DNA of 47,686 nucleotides, from contig DMYW01000047.1 in the NCBI GenBank assembly GCA_003482455.1, positions 1 through 47,686 of the forward strand, read 5' to 3'. The notes below the pieces were generated by a model. That model was not told where the DNA came from. It was given only the letters and a program-made list of their open reading frames with translations, and did not search any database. This document shows, one piece after another, positions 24,604-32,159 of this stretch. Positions within the stretch are counted from its first letter, which is position 1; every line of letters starts with the position of its first letter. This DNA is from Rheinheimera sp. GTDB lineage: Bacteria; Pseudomonadota; Gammaproteobacteria; Enterobacterales; Alteromonadaceae. The position numbers were made by a program, and so were the translations under genes.

Positions 24604-25794
24604 TTATGGGTGCAGCAACTTGGCCATTGCACTGGTATCTTCCAGCACGGTGTCGAAACGGTGGAAAGCAACGAAGGCCGTTTGGTCGAATTCTGCATAA
24701 CGCTCAGTTAAGCGTTTCAGCTGCATGTAACGTACACGACGCAACACGAAGCGATTGAAGTCACCGTAATAAGCAGAGACCTTGGCCGTAGCAACGCTGT
24801 CAATGCCTTGGTCGATAACGTATTGGTCACCATCGATAAGAGCAGGGGCGACACCCGCAATAGCCGGCAGCCATAATGGGCGGCCCTGACCATCTTTCAG
24901 CTTTTTAAGCAGTAAGAAGGTTGAGTCGTTGAAGGCGAACATAGCCCCCATACGATACGCAGGGTCGATTTTGTGTTTGAGGTTTAACAAGTCGTCTGCT
25001 GACAGTGCTGCAGCGGCAGCGGCACTCTGAGAGAGCGTGGTAGACACCTTCAGGCCTTTGTTTTGAGATGGAGTGCCAGTACCAGTGCCGTTGACGATTA
25101 AATCTGCTTCTTTGCGACCAATACGGCTTGCAATTCGAGCGGCCAAAAACGCTTCAAAATTGATACCACTGTCGACCAGTAGTTCATTCGGAACACGAAT
25201 GATTTTTGAAGTAAGCTTTTTGGCTCCCAATGAATCAGTTGAGAACGCAACATCTTGCTCACCACCATCAGTGTTTTCACCGACCAATTCACCAAGATCG
25301 GCTGTACCATCAGTCACAACCCAATCCATCGGGTTGCCAGCGTCTGTTTCCAGCACTTGGCAGACGTTAGCAATGCCGCCATAGGCTTTCATCTTGTCAA
25401 CAATCAAGCCGCGGAATTCACGTGGGATTGTTTCACCACCTTTGCCGCCACCTGCAGTTGAGTTCTGTGCGCGGACTTCTTTGAAAATGCGCTGCTCGTC
25501 AGCTGACATGCCGCTAAAACCAGAACGCATAAATTTATTAAATGCAGAACGATACTCTGCTTCTGGAGCACCTTCTGAGCGAGTTTCGATCTCAGTGGTC
25601 ACTTCCAGTTTTTCACGCGACTGCAACTGCTCTTCGCGTTGAATTTGCTGGTCAACTTGGTCGAAGTTCGCCTGGTGCATATCCCACGCAGTGCGCTGCT
25701 CTTCTGACCACTTTTTGTCACCAATTTCGGTGTGCAGTTGACGCATCGCCAGTGCAATAGCGCTTCGCTTCTGCTGAAGTTCATGTAATTTCAT
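24604..25794 (-). CDS. HK97-type major capsid protein
   Basis: 396 residues. The first about 100 residues form a charged coiled coil (LHELQQKRSAIALAMRQLHTEI...), the delta domain that acts as an internal scaffold and is removed by the prohead protease. After it comes the HK97 fold with ETIPREFRGLIVDKM, VTDGTADLGELVGE and a region with MGAMFAFNDSTFLLLKKLKD. Size and domain order equal those of HK97 gp5. A strong terminator lies immediately upstream (25806-25830). The product assembles the icosahedral head. Confidence 0.93.
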   Translation of the reverse strand: MKLHELQQKRSAIALAMRQLHTEIGDKKWSEEQRTAWDMHQANFDQVDQQIQREEQLQSREKLEVTTEIETRSEGAPEAEYRSAFNKFMRSGFSGMSADEQRIFKEVRAQNSTAGGGKGGETIPREFRGLIVDKMKAYGGIANVCQVLETDAGNPMDWVVTDGTADLGELVGENTDGGEQDVAFSTDSLGAKKLTSKIIRVPNELLVDSGINFEAFLAARIASRIGRKEADLIVNGTGTGTPSQNKGLKVSTTLSQSAAAAAALSADDLLNLKHKIDPAYRMGAMFAFNDSTFLLLKKLKDGQGRPLWLPAIAGVAPALIDGDQYVIDQGIDSVATAKVSAYYGDFNRFVLRRVRYMQLKRLTERYAEFDQTAFVAFHRFDTVLEDTSAMAKLLHP

Positions 25795-25805
25795 GGATGT
25801 TCCTT

Positions 25806-25830
25806 AAAATAAAAAACCCGCAGAAGCGGG
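25806..25830 (-). terminator. Intrinsic terminator inside the head operon
   Basis: On the minus strand CCCGC, loop TTCT, GCGGG is followed by TTTTTTATTTT. It lies between the protease gene (ends 25844) and the capsid ATG (25794), in a gap of only 49 bp. It should stop transcription unless Q-modified polymerase reads through. Confidence 0.8.
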
Positions 25831-25843
25831 CGGTACGGGTTAG

Positions 25844-26431
25844 TTAACGAATGAGGTTTAGTAAGCGCTCTCGATAGGAGCGCTGGTTGATTGCTTTCTC
25901 TAGATCGCCATCAGATTTCATCTGCTCAACAAAGCGCTTGGCTGAATCTGCGGATTCGTAAGCAGGATAGGTAACGGGGCCAACATCGTATAGGCGCGAA
26001 ACACGATGGACTTTTCGAACGATGATGCCTTCATCATCTTGCATCCACTCATCGCCGTCATAGGCCACTGAAAACATAAAGCTGCTTTCGCGCAGATCAC
26101 CACGTGCCATGGGTGTCAAAACCAAATCGCGAATAGATTGGGTATCTGGGGCATCAATTTCGTAGGCCAAGCCTGTTTCGTCCAAACTCAAGCGTAATGT
26201 TCCAGATGAACTGCGACCCAAAATAAAGTTTTGATCGTGATTGAACACGGCGCGCACGTCATCATTGATGGCATCATCAAATGCACCAGGCATAATGATT
26301 TCGCGGAAACCACCAAGATTGACCGAGCGAGTATTGAATACGGCTCCATGGCCGAAAATTTGGGGGCCACGCTCCGAATTACTTTCTGAACGTAGTTCAG
26401 TCGCAAAACTGCGACGCTCAAAATCACTCAT
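25844..26431 (-). CDS. Prohead protease (HK97 family)
   Basis: 195 residues. The pattern GHGAVFNTRSVNLGGFREIIMPGAFDDAI, then VRAVFNHDQNFILGRSSSGTLRLSLDETGL and RDLVLTPMARGDLRESSFMFSV, is the HK97 prohead protease (peptidase U35) family; the His of FNHD and the Ser of ESSF are the expected catalytic residues. It removes the capsid delta domain and then itself during maturation. Its start overlaps the portal stop by eight bases. Confident. Confidence 0.93.
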   Translation of the reverse strand: MSDFERRSFATELRSESNSERGPQIFGHGAVFNTRSVNLGGFREIIMPGAFDDAINDDVRAVFNHDQNFILGRSSSGTLRLSLDETGLAYEIDAPDTQSIRDLVLTPMARGDLRESSFMFSVAYDGDEWMQDDEGIIVRKVHRVSRLYDVGPVTYPAYESADSAKRFVEQMKSDGDLEKAINQRSYRERLLNLIR

Positions 26432-27641
26432 TAGAGTCTCCGTTGATACTTTGTGATGCGTTAACCGAAATCAGGAATTCATCGAGCCCGTCAACCGGAT
26501 TTAAGTCTTCAAGACTGCGGATCTCGTTCCGGTTCATGTATCCATCTTGAATTGCTTTCGAGTAAATTTCTGATTGCTCTTTTGGCGTAGCCCGCAGCAA
26601 CCCTTTGACATTGAATTGCACGTAGTAACCCGCCTTACGCTCAGCACTCGTAAAGATCTTTCGGTTCATTTCCTGCTCCCACCGAACAATCCAAGGCATC
26701 ATGGTGTAGCGCAGGAAATTGATACTGCTTTCGGTAATGTTTGAAAAACTTGCCTTCTCTAGGTCGTTAATCATGTGCGCTGGAACGTTGAATATCCCGG
26801 CAATTTCGCTGCGGCTAAGCTTTCTTGAATCTATGAATTGCGCATCTTCGGGCGGTATGGTGATGGATTTGTACTCAAGCTGATTTGGCAACAGAACAGT
26901 CTTGTTGTCCTCTGTCCGTAATTGAGATTTTACTTTGTTCCAGAAAGCAACGAATTTTGTGAACTGATCAGAGCTCATGTCGCCTTTCGCTGACAAGATC
27001 CCTGTTGGGCGACCACCACCGCTGAAGAAGTTGTTTCCGTAGTTCACAGCTTGCTGGCCAAGGCTAATAGCATCAGCATTTTGCCGAATGACGCTCTTGG
27101 ACCACATCTGTTTTCCAGCGCTAAAAGCCCGGACATGCAACACCTCTTGGCTTTCGAGCGCTTCCACATCACCATTGGCATTCACAAATCGGTAGTACAG
27201 TCGACCACCTTTCAGCACAGGCTCAATGTTATGAGGGTTCGAAAGGTGCAGGCTCTCAATTTCTCCGCGCTTATTTCGCTTAATTTTGGTTAGGCTATTT
27301 CCCCAAGCTACCGTGATTGCTTGCGATGTTTCTCGCCAGTCGTAGCTTGATGTCAAAGCGTTTGGCTCAAGATGTAGCAGATCGTACGCGGGGTGATCTG
27401 TTGCGCGCTCAACATTTTTCCCGTTGCGGCGCATAACGTGCAGCGGCAGCTGGGCAAGATTACTGCTAAGCACATTGATGCAAGAGTACACAGCCGACAG
27501 TTTCATACCCGCTTCTTCAGAGACTGAACTGTACGAGTTAAAGAAGTCGGTTAAATCATCAAAATCCAGCGGGTTCTGCGGATTCTCCAGAGGATCAGCC
27601 CTTTTGCTCAAAAGGTTTTTCACGTTCGAGAAAATGCTCAT
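26424..27641 (-). CDS. Portal protein (HK97 family)
   Basis: 405 residues. Recognised by SAVYSCINVLSSNLAQLPLHV near the start, EVLHVRAFS, the wing and stem region (GNNFFSGGGRPTGILSAKG) and FNVPAHMINDLEKASFSNIT, all conserved in HK97 gp3-type portals. Twelve copies form the channel for DNA entry and exit at one capsid vertex. It overlaps the terminase start as ATGA. Length is normal for the family. Confidence 0.94.
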   Translation of the reverse strand: MSIFSNVKNLLSKRADPLENPQNPLDFDDLTDFFNSYSSVSEEAGMKLSAVYSCINVLSSNLAQLPLHVMRRNGKNVERATDHPAYDLLHLEPNALTSSYDWRETSQAITVAWGNSLTKIKRNKRGEIESLHLSNPHNIEPVLKGGRLYYRFVNANGDVEALESQEVLHVRAFSAGKQMWSKSVIRQNADAISLGQQAVNYGNNFFSGGGRPTGILSAKGDMSSDQFTKFVAFWNKVKSQLRTEDNKTVLLPNQLEYKSITIPPEDAQFIDSRKLSRSEIAGIFNVPAHMINDLEKASFSNITESSINFLRYTMMPWIVRWEQEMNRKIFTSAERKAGYYVQFNVKGLLRATPKEQSEIYSKAIQDGYMNRNEIRSLEDLNPVDGLDEFLISVNASQSINGDSNE

Positions 27642-29362
27642 GCAATAAGGTCATCCACGTTTATGTCGTCGTAATTAATGCCAGAAGGCTCGTTGGCCAT
27701 CGCTCGAGCTATGCCCATGATCAGCGCCACAGCACCGTCAATTTTCATGGCAGAGCCACGCTTTTCTTTGACTGGTCGCATCATTTTTCCGTCAGGCGTT
27801 TGCTGTGCCACAACGTTGCCGATACACCAGGTCATAAGCGGATTGCCATCGTGATGGAACCGGCCAGACATGATTGCTGCTTCGAGTTCCTTCATGGCTT
27901 CGCTCATGTTGGAATAATTTTGCGGTATGTTGACCGGCAGTAGACCTTCGCCTTCGAGGTCATGCGCAAGACCAGTAGCACCATGTGGATCCAGTGGAAC
28001 TTCGCGGAACGGCGTTTGCCTGTGCAAGCCAAGGATTTCGTATTTCACTTCATGGAAGTTAATTTCAGCACCGTCCGTGACGGTTAAGTGGCCAGTGTTC
28101 AGGAATTTCTGATAACGCTGACTCAGCTTCTGATCATCAGAGCTGTATACCGTTTCGTACGGGATGAAAAACTTGGAGCCAACGCAGTAGTAATGCCGGC
28201 GGCCATCGATATCCCGCCAATACAGCGGCACCATCGCAGTCAAGTCGAGTTTTGACGCCATATCGCAGGCGGCAACCGCATCAAGACCGCGCAAAGCAGC
28301 CAGATCCAGCGCTTTATCTTCACAAGAACGCCACGCTTCTAGGTTGAAAAACGCTGTTTTGGCGCTCACCCAGACGTTTAAATGCTTCGTTTTAAAGGTG
28401 TTGGCAAAACTTGCATTCTTGATTGCACGCTGTTGCTGACTAATCAGGTAGTCTTCGAACACCGAAATGCCCATGTTTGGGTTCGCTTTCGCGAGGTTTT
28501 TCGGGTCTGTCCAGTCGTCATCTTCGTCTATCGTGTAGACCAAGCCGAATAATTCATCATCAGGCGTTACGCCTGACAGCATTTCGAGCACAGAACGGCG
28601 CTTGTCGTAGCAGGGGCCTTCAATGTTGTAGCCAGCTGTAGTGATGATCCAGAGCAGAGGCTGCTCACGCGCACCCATACCAGTAAGCATGGTGTCGTAA
28701 AGCTCACTGGTGTCGTGTTCGTGGTATTCGTCTACTATCGCGCAGCTTGGTGAGGCACCATCGCCAGGCTTGCCGATAATTGGCTCAAGTTTGGAGCCGT
28801 CAGCAGGTTTAACTAAGCTGCCGGCATTGATTTCAATACCAAAGTGAGCCGTGAGCGCGGGCGTTCGTAAGCACATAAGCCGCGCAGGCTTGAATACTTC
28901 CCATGCTTGCTTCTCAGTCGTAGCGCCAGAGTAAACCTCCGCGCCAAACTCACGGTCAGCGGTGAAGGTGTAAACGGCAACGCCAGAGCTTATAGCCGAC
29001 TTGCCGTTTTTACGTGGCACTTCGGTGTAGACTTCGCGGAACCGGCGCAGTTTGTTTTTCTTGCGCAGCCAGCCAAATGCGCAGCAGATGATGAAACTCT
29101 GCCAAGCTTCAAGCTTCAGCCGTTCACCACGCATCGCCCACACGCCTTTGGTGTGGGGCAGCTTCTCTATGAAGCGAACTGCACGTTCGGCCGTATCTTT
29201 GCAGAACAGGTACGGATAGGCCTTGCTGGCGCTAGCCTCCATGTCATCGAGATGGCGTTTGCAGGCCTGAATGACGTATTTGCAAGCGACAATCTTCCCT
29301 GCAACTACGTCGCGCGCGTACTTATTCGCACGGTTAACGTGCGGATATGCCTCGCGGGACAT
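27638..29362 (-). CDS. Terminase large subunit
   Basis: 574 residues. The ATPase part has the Walker A-like PRKNGKS near 116-122 and Walker B CAIVDEYHEH with Asp-Glu near 211-212. The nuclease part follows with acidic residues in AACDMASKLDLTAM and near VPLDPHGATGLAHDL. This is the HK97/P27-type TerL that drives DNA into the prohead and cuts it. The small subunit lies 3 bp upstream and the portal overlaps downstream. Length is normal. Confidence 0.95.
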   Translation of the reverse strand: MSREAYPHVNRANKYARDVVAGKIVACKYVIQACKRHLDDMEASASKAYPYLFCKDTAERAVRFIEKLPHTKGVWAMRGERLKLEAWQSFIICCAFGWLRKKNKLRRFREVYTEVPRKNGKSAISSGVAVYTFTADREFGAEVYSGATTEKQAWEVFKPARLMCLRTPALTAHFGIEINAGSLVKPADGSKLEPIIGKPGDGASPSCAIVDEYHEHDTSELYDTMLTGMGAREQPLLWIITTAGYNIEGPCYDKRRSVLEMLSGVTPDDELFGLVYTIDEDDDWTDPKNLAKANPNMGISVFEDYLISQQQRAIKNASFANTFKTKHLNVWVSAKTAFFNLEAWRSCEDKALDLAALRGLDAVAACDMASKLDLTAMVPLYWRDIDGRRHYYCVGSKFFIPYETVYSSDDQKLSQRYQKFLNTGHLTVTDGAEINFHEVKYEILGLHRQTPFREVPLDPHGATGLAHDLEGEGLLPVNIPQNYSNMSEAMKELEAAIMSGRFHHDGNPLMTWCIGNVVAQQTPDGKMMRPVKEKRGSAMKIDGAVALIMGIARAMANEPSGINYDDINVDDLIA

Positions 29363-29365
29363 ATC

Positions 29366-29845
29366 CTAGAACTCCGAGAATTCGTTGGCCGCAGGCTTTT
29401 TACTGGCTCCCATCAACCGCGAGCGGCTGGATGGATCCAAGCCTAGCAGTGACCCAAGCGATACCATTTGTCGCATTGCTTCATTGACGACCGTGGCCGC
29501 CGGATTCTTGATGAATGTTCCGGTTGGCGTCATCAATGTGACTCCCATCGAATCAACTTCTTTTTGTGCTTTTCGCCAGTTTGAATAGGCGCAGCAGAAG
29601 CCTTCAACGTTGTGTAAGTCAGTGACCTTCAGTACACCCTCGCGGCATAGCTCTGTAGTGACAGCTTCCCACATGACCTTCGCATCATCGGAGATCCAGT
29701 CGGGAGCAGTAACGCCAGCAAGTACCGGACTGTACTGAGGTTCGTTCTTGTTTAATTTGCGCTTGCCGGGGTTCCCAGCCAGCTGTTTTCTTGCCGTTGG
29801 CTTTGGCTTTCGACCCCGACCAGGCACTGTTGAAGTTCCTGACAT
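29366..29845 (-). CDS. P27-family terminase small subunit
   Basis: 159 residues. The basic N-terminus (GRGRKPKPTARKQLAGNPGKR) with GNPGKR is the signature of phage P27-type small terminases, followed by a helical oligomerisation part (VEGFCCAYSNWRKAQKEVDSMG). It recognises the packaging site and passes the DNA to TerL. The 93 bp upstream, before the HNH gene, contain a GC-rich stretch ending in CCCGCCCCCCG (29943-29953), where a cos site could lie. Confidence 0.92.
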   Translation of the reverse strand: MSGTSTVPGRGRKPKPTARKQLAGNPGKRKLNKNEPQYSPVLAGVTAPDWISDDAKVMWEAVTTELCREGVLKVTDLHNVEGFCCAYSNWRKAQKEVDSMGVTLMTPTGTFIKNPAATVVNEAMRQMVSLGSLLGLDPSSRSRLMGASKKPAANEFSEF

Positions 29846-29938
29846 CGGCGTTCCTTGGTGTTCGGACTAAACTTTTAATTTCGCGGCTGTAAAAATCTGA
29901 CTTCACGGGCGGTCGATTTGGCGATAGGTTGCAGAGAT

Positions 29939-30301
29939 TTAACCCGCCCCCCGTCTGCGCTCCGTTGCGGTTTTCGTCGCGTGGCAGGCTTTGCAGAGGC
30001 CTTGCAGGTTGCTCAAGTCGTTGGTCCCGCCTTGAGACTTGGGTTTGATGTGGTCGACGTGTGTTGCTCTGGTGAACACGCCTTGTGCATAGCAGTGCTG
30101 GCAAAGGAACGAATCACGTTCGAGCACTACTTGCCGCAGCTTCATCCACTCAGCATCGTAACCACGTTGCGAACTGGTCCCGTGCTTCTGCTGCCAAGCA
30201 CCCCAGTTGGTGGTGTCGGCTGGCCTGCACTTGTCGCAGTAGCCAGACGAGCAGCGAGTCAACACCTTGCACTTACGGCAAGGCTTACTTGTTCTGGGCA
30301 T
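29939..30301 (-). CDS. HNH endonuclease, packaging-associated
   Basis: 120 residues. An N-terminal zinc knuckle (CRKC...CDKC) is followed by the HNH motif: CQHC, THVDHIKPKSQGGTNDLSNLQGLCKACHATKT. HNH proteins placed beside the terminase in HK97-like cos phages are needed with TerL for specific cutting at cos, so this is more likely a packaging enzyme than a homing endonuclease. Its start overlaps the end of the holin-like gene by 17 bases. Confidence 0.92.
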   Translation of the reverse strand: MPRTSKPCRKCKVLTRCSSGYCDKCRPADTTNWGAWQQKHGTSSQRGYDAEWMKLRQVVLERDSFLCQHCYAQGVFTRATHVDHIKPKSQGGTNDLSNLQGLCKACHATKTATERRRGAG

Positions 30302-30521
30302 TGAGTTGCTTCATGCGAGCATTGTGCTCACGTTCTTCCATCTCTAGCCGGCGCCGGTTGAAGTACCAGTTCATAAGCACTGTTGCGATGGTACCCAAGA
30401 TACCGATGATAACAGCCCAATCGCCGATGCCTAACATGCCTGCAGTCGCAGTGCCCGTGCTGATGGTGTAGGCAGCAGGTGTTGAGACCTTTTCAGCCAT
30501 GTCAGAAATCCTCTCACTCAT
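30285..30521 (-). CDS. S21-like pinholin candidate
   Basis: 78 residues from the ATG at 30521, GGAGG ten bases before it. Two potential membrane segments: TPAAYTISTGTATAGMLG (weakly hydrophobic, Ala/Gly/Thr rich) and WAVIIGILGTIATVLMNWYF, then a charged tail (RRRLEMEEREHNARMKQL). This matches class II holins such as phage 21 S, whose partner is a SAR endolysin like the one encoded here. The holin gene follows Rz/Rz1 rather than preceding the endolysin, which is unusual. Assignment rests on topology and neighbours. Confidence 0.75.
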   Translation of the reverse strand: MSERISDMAEKVSTPAAYTISTGTATAGMLGIGDWAVIIGILGTIATVLMNWYFNRRRLEMEEREHNARMKQLNAQNK

Positions 30522-30786
30522 GGTTGGCTTGCCTCCACTGGCGATACCGCTGGATATCTGCATCGCACAGCCTCATATCATTTTGTAGCTGCACGGTGTA
30601 GCGCAGCAGGTCGATGTTGGTAGATCCATCAAAGGGTTGTGGTTGGCAACTCGTTGATAGCATGTTGTCTGGTGGCAGCAGTGTTACCGTTTTGGTCTGT
30701 ACTACTACCTTCGTTGGCTCGGTGCTGGAGCACGCCGACAGCATCAGCAGGCAGCTCAGCACTAGCCCAAGATTGAACTGATTCAT
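30514..30786 (-). CDS. Rz1-like outer-membrane spanin lipoprotein
   Basis: 90 residues from the ATG at 30786. The signal peptide ends in a lipobox (LLMLSACSS), so the mature protein starts with a lipidated Cys. The rest is small and polar with a Pro/Thr-rich beginning. The first half of the gene is inside the Rz-like gene in another frame, the classical embedded spanin arrangement; the gene then extends beyond the Rz stop. With Rz it spans the periplasm and fuses the two membranes at lysis. Confidence 0.85.
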   Translation of the reverse strand: MNQFNLGLVLSCLLMLSACSSTEPTKVVVQTKTVTLLPPDNMLSTSCQPQPFDGSTNIDLLRYTVQLQNDMRLCDADIQRYRQWRQANHE

Positions 30787-31108
30787 CTGTGCTGTGCTCA
30801 ATGGTGCTGACTGCTTTGCTCAGTGCAGCGTTTTGTTTATTGATAATCGCTATGCGCAGCTCATATTCAGACTGGATCGCAGCCAGCTTCTCACGCTCCT
30901 TACGCATGCGCTGTAGCTCGACGTCAGCTGATTCAACAGCTGCTGATAGGAGTTGCACTTGTTTTTGCTGCGATTCGAGATGCATACGCAACATTGCAGC
31001 GTCTTGTTGTGCGCTGGCGATGCGAAAGCACGCATAGGTGGCATATGTGATCAGCGCCATCATTACAGCACCAATAACAATGACCAGAATTCTGTTTAGC
31101 GATTTCAT
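30629..31108 (-). CDS. Rz-like inner-membrane spanin
   Basis: 159 residues from the ATG at 31108, which overlaps the lysozyme stop as ATGA with AGGA upstream. One N-terminal membrane segment (ILVIVIGAVMMALITYATYA) is followed by a long periplasmic coiled coil (about residues 30-100), as in lambda Rz. The Rz1-like lipoprotein is encoded in an alternative frame from 30786. The C-terminus is Asn/Thr-rich and partly dictated by the overlapping gene. Confidence 0.85.
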   Translation of the reverse strand: MKSLNRILVIVIGAVMMALITYATYACFRIASAQQDAAMLRMHLESQQKQVQLLSAAVESADVELQRMRKEREKLAAIQSEYELRIAIINKQNAALSKAVSTIEHSTDESVQSWASAELPADAVGVLQHRANEGSSTDQNGNTAATRQHAINELPTTTL

Positions 31109-31584
31109 TTCAGATCCTTGATGCACATCGTGTACTCCGCCTGGCGACGGTTAGCTAAGCCTTTGCTTGGCTGGCCATCGATGTAAATCCACCGCTTTAA
31201 TTGCTCACATGCACTCAAACGAGCGCCTTTGTTCAGCAACTTCAGCAACGTAGACTGTTGCCAACTTCCGACGCCAACGTTGTAGACGAAAGATAGGTAA
31301 GCAGCATGCTCACCTTCAGAAAGCGGGACCGTTACAGCTGATAGCATTTGCTTGTCGTGCTTGGCCAAGTCAGTTGCTAACTGGTCAAGGCACTGTTCGT
31401 CGGTGAACTGCATGCCTTTCTTAAGCTCGCGGCCAGTGTGGCCATAGCAGCTAGTTAGGATGTTTGCCGGGTCAACATAAACCTTGTTGACCTTGCCTTC
31501 GAAAGGCACAACCAGAACCGTGGCTGACAGTAATACGGCGCCGCTGACGCCTGCAGCAATCAAAGATTTGCGGATGTCGGCCAT
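31105..31584 (-). CDS. SAR endolysin (phage 21 R/T4-type lysozyme, GH24)
   Basis: 159 residues. An N-terminal signal-arrest-release segment rich in Ala, Gly and Val (LIAAGVSGAVLLSATVLVV) precedes the lysozyme domain. The catalytic triad has the exact spacing E-x8-D-x5-T: Glu29, Asp38, Thr44, followed by CYGHTG. It cleaves glycan chains in peptidoglycan once released from the membrane. First gene of the lysis cassette. The 52 bp upstream hold the LexA box serving the divergent gene, so its own promoter must overlap that box or lie farther upstream beyond the terminators. Confidence 0.94.
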   Translation of the reverse strand: MADIRKSLIAAGVSGAVLLSATVLVVPFEGKVNKVYVDPANILTSCYGHTGRELKKGMQFTDEQCLDQLATDLAKHDKQMLSAVTVPLSEGEHAAYLSFVYNVGVGSWQQSTLLKLLNKGARLSACEQLKRWIYIDGQPSKGLANRRQAEYTMCIKDLK

Positions 31585-31608
31585 TTCAACGAGCTCAATA
31601 AGTAATTA

Positions 31609-31628
31609 CACTGTATTTAAATACAGTG
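31609..31628. promoter_or_regulatory. LexA (SOS) box
   Basis: CTGTATTTAAATACAG at 31611-31626 is a perfect CTGT-N8-ACAG LexA site with an AT-rich centre, extended by flanking bases to a 20-bp perfect palindrome. It ends 8 bp before the ATG of the plus-strand gene at 31637 and 24 bp from the start of the divergent lysozyme gene. Confidence 0.85.
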
Positions 31629-31636
31629 GAGTGGTT

Positions 31637-31981
31637 ATGCCAGTCATACGGCGAAGATACAACTACGGAGCAGTAACCATGGCTCCTGAAATCATTGATG
31701 GCCATGGCTTGCTATGCGGGCAAACAGTCCCAGTAAAACTTAAGGACGGATCAATCAACGTGCAATTTGTAGGCTTTATTGATTATGCCGACTTGGGTTT
31801 GTCGTACCTTAGAGTGAAGATTGAGGACATCATGGCATATAGCCCAGACGGCCTGATTTCGACCAACAGTGTTGGCTATTGCAGAGCTACTAAGGTGCTT
31901 GGAGCTTACTGCCCGCAAAGGCAGGTTGCATTCATTGTTCTCAGAGACAACTGGCCTATTGCGTGGTGCGACCTGAAATAA
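31637..31981 (+). CDS. SOS-controlled unknown protein, candidate antirepressor
   Basis: 114 residues with no signal peptide or membrane segment. It begins basic (MPVIRRRYNYGAV) and contains a beta-rich core (GQTVPVKLKDGSINVQFVGFIDYADLG) and three Cys residues. GGAG precedes the ATG, and a perfect LexA box covers the expected promoter. I recognise no family. It is the only plus-strand gene in this part of the phage, set between lysis and accessory genes. LexA-controlled lone genes in prophages with non-cleavable repressors are often antirepressors (coliphage 186 Tum, Gifsy antirepressors), so that role is inferred. A lysis-related role is the alternative. Confidence 0.75.
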   Translation: MPVIRRRYNYGAVTMAPEIIDGHGLLCGQTVPVKLKDGSINVQFVGFIDYADLGLSYLRVKIEDIMAYSPDGLISTNSVGYCRATKVLGAYCPQRQVAFIVLRDNWPIAWCDLK

Positions 31982-32003
31982 AAAAGCCCAACCGAAGCTG
32001 GGC
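31981..32003 (-). terminator. Terminator upstream of the lysis cassette
   Basis: On the minus strand GCCCA pairs with TGGGC around a CTTCGG-type loop and is followed by TTTTTT. It lies downstream of the accessory membrane-protein gene and would stop minus-strand transcription before the lysis genes. Confidence 0.7.
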
Positions 32004-32043
32004 AAACAGGACGCCGAGGAAGTTGCAATGCCAGGTAACAAAA

Positions 32044-32064
32044 AACCCGACGCAGGGTCGGGTT
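32044..32064. terminator. Second, possibly bidirectional terminator
   Basis: AACCCGAC and GTCGGGTT form an 8-bp stem with a 5-base loop. The minus strand continues with TTTTG after the stem, and the plus strand with CTTGTT, so it can serve the SOS gene on one side and the accessory genes on the other. Confidence 0.75.
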
Positions 32065-32124
32065 CTTGTTCAGCCAGTTCGCACCAGCTTAGAAAATTAT
32101 GACTGTTTTTTAGGGGCAAATAAA

Positions 32125-32159
32125 CGCCATTTCTGGCGCTTTATGCGCCAAATGTGGCG
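32125..32159. repeat. Paired CGCCA-N4-TGGCG dyads, 21 bp apart
   Basis: CGCCATTTCTGGCG (32125-32138) and CGCCAAATGTGGCG (32146-32159) share the same arms and are spaced exactly 21 bp centre to centre, about two helical turns. The first is followed on the minus strand by TTTATTT and may terminate transcription. The pair also has the look of a two-site operator. Confidence 0.6.
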
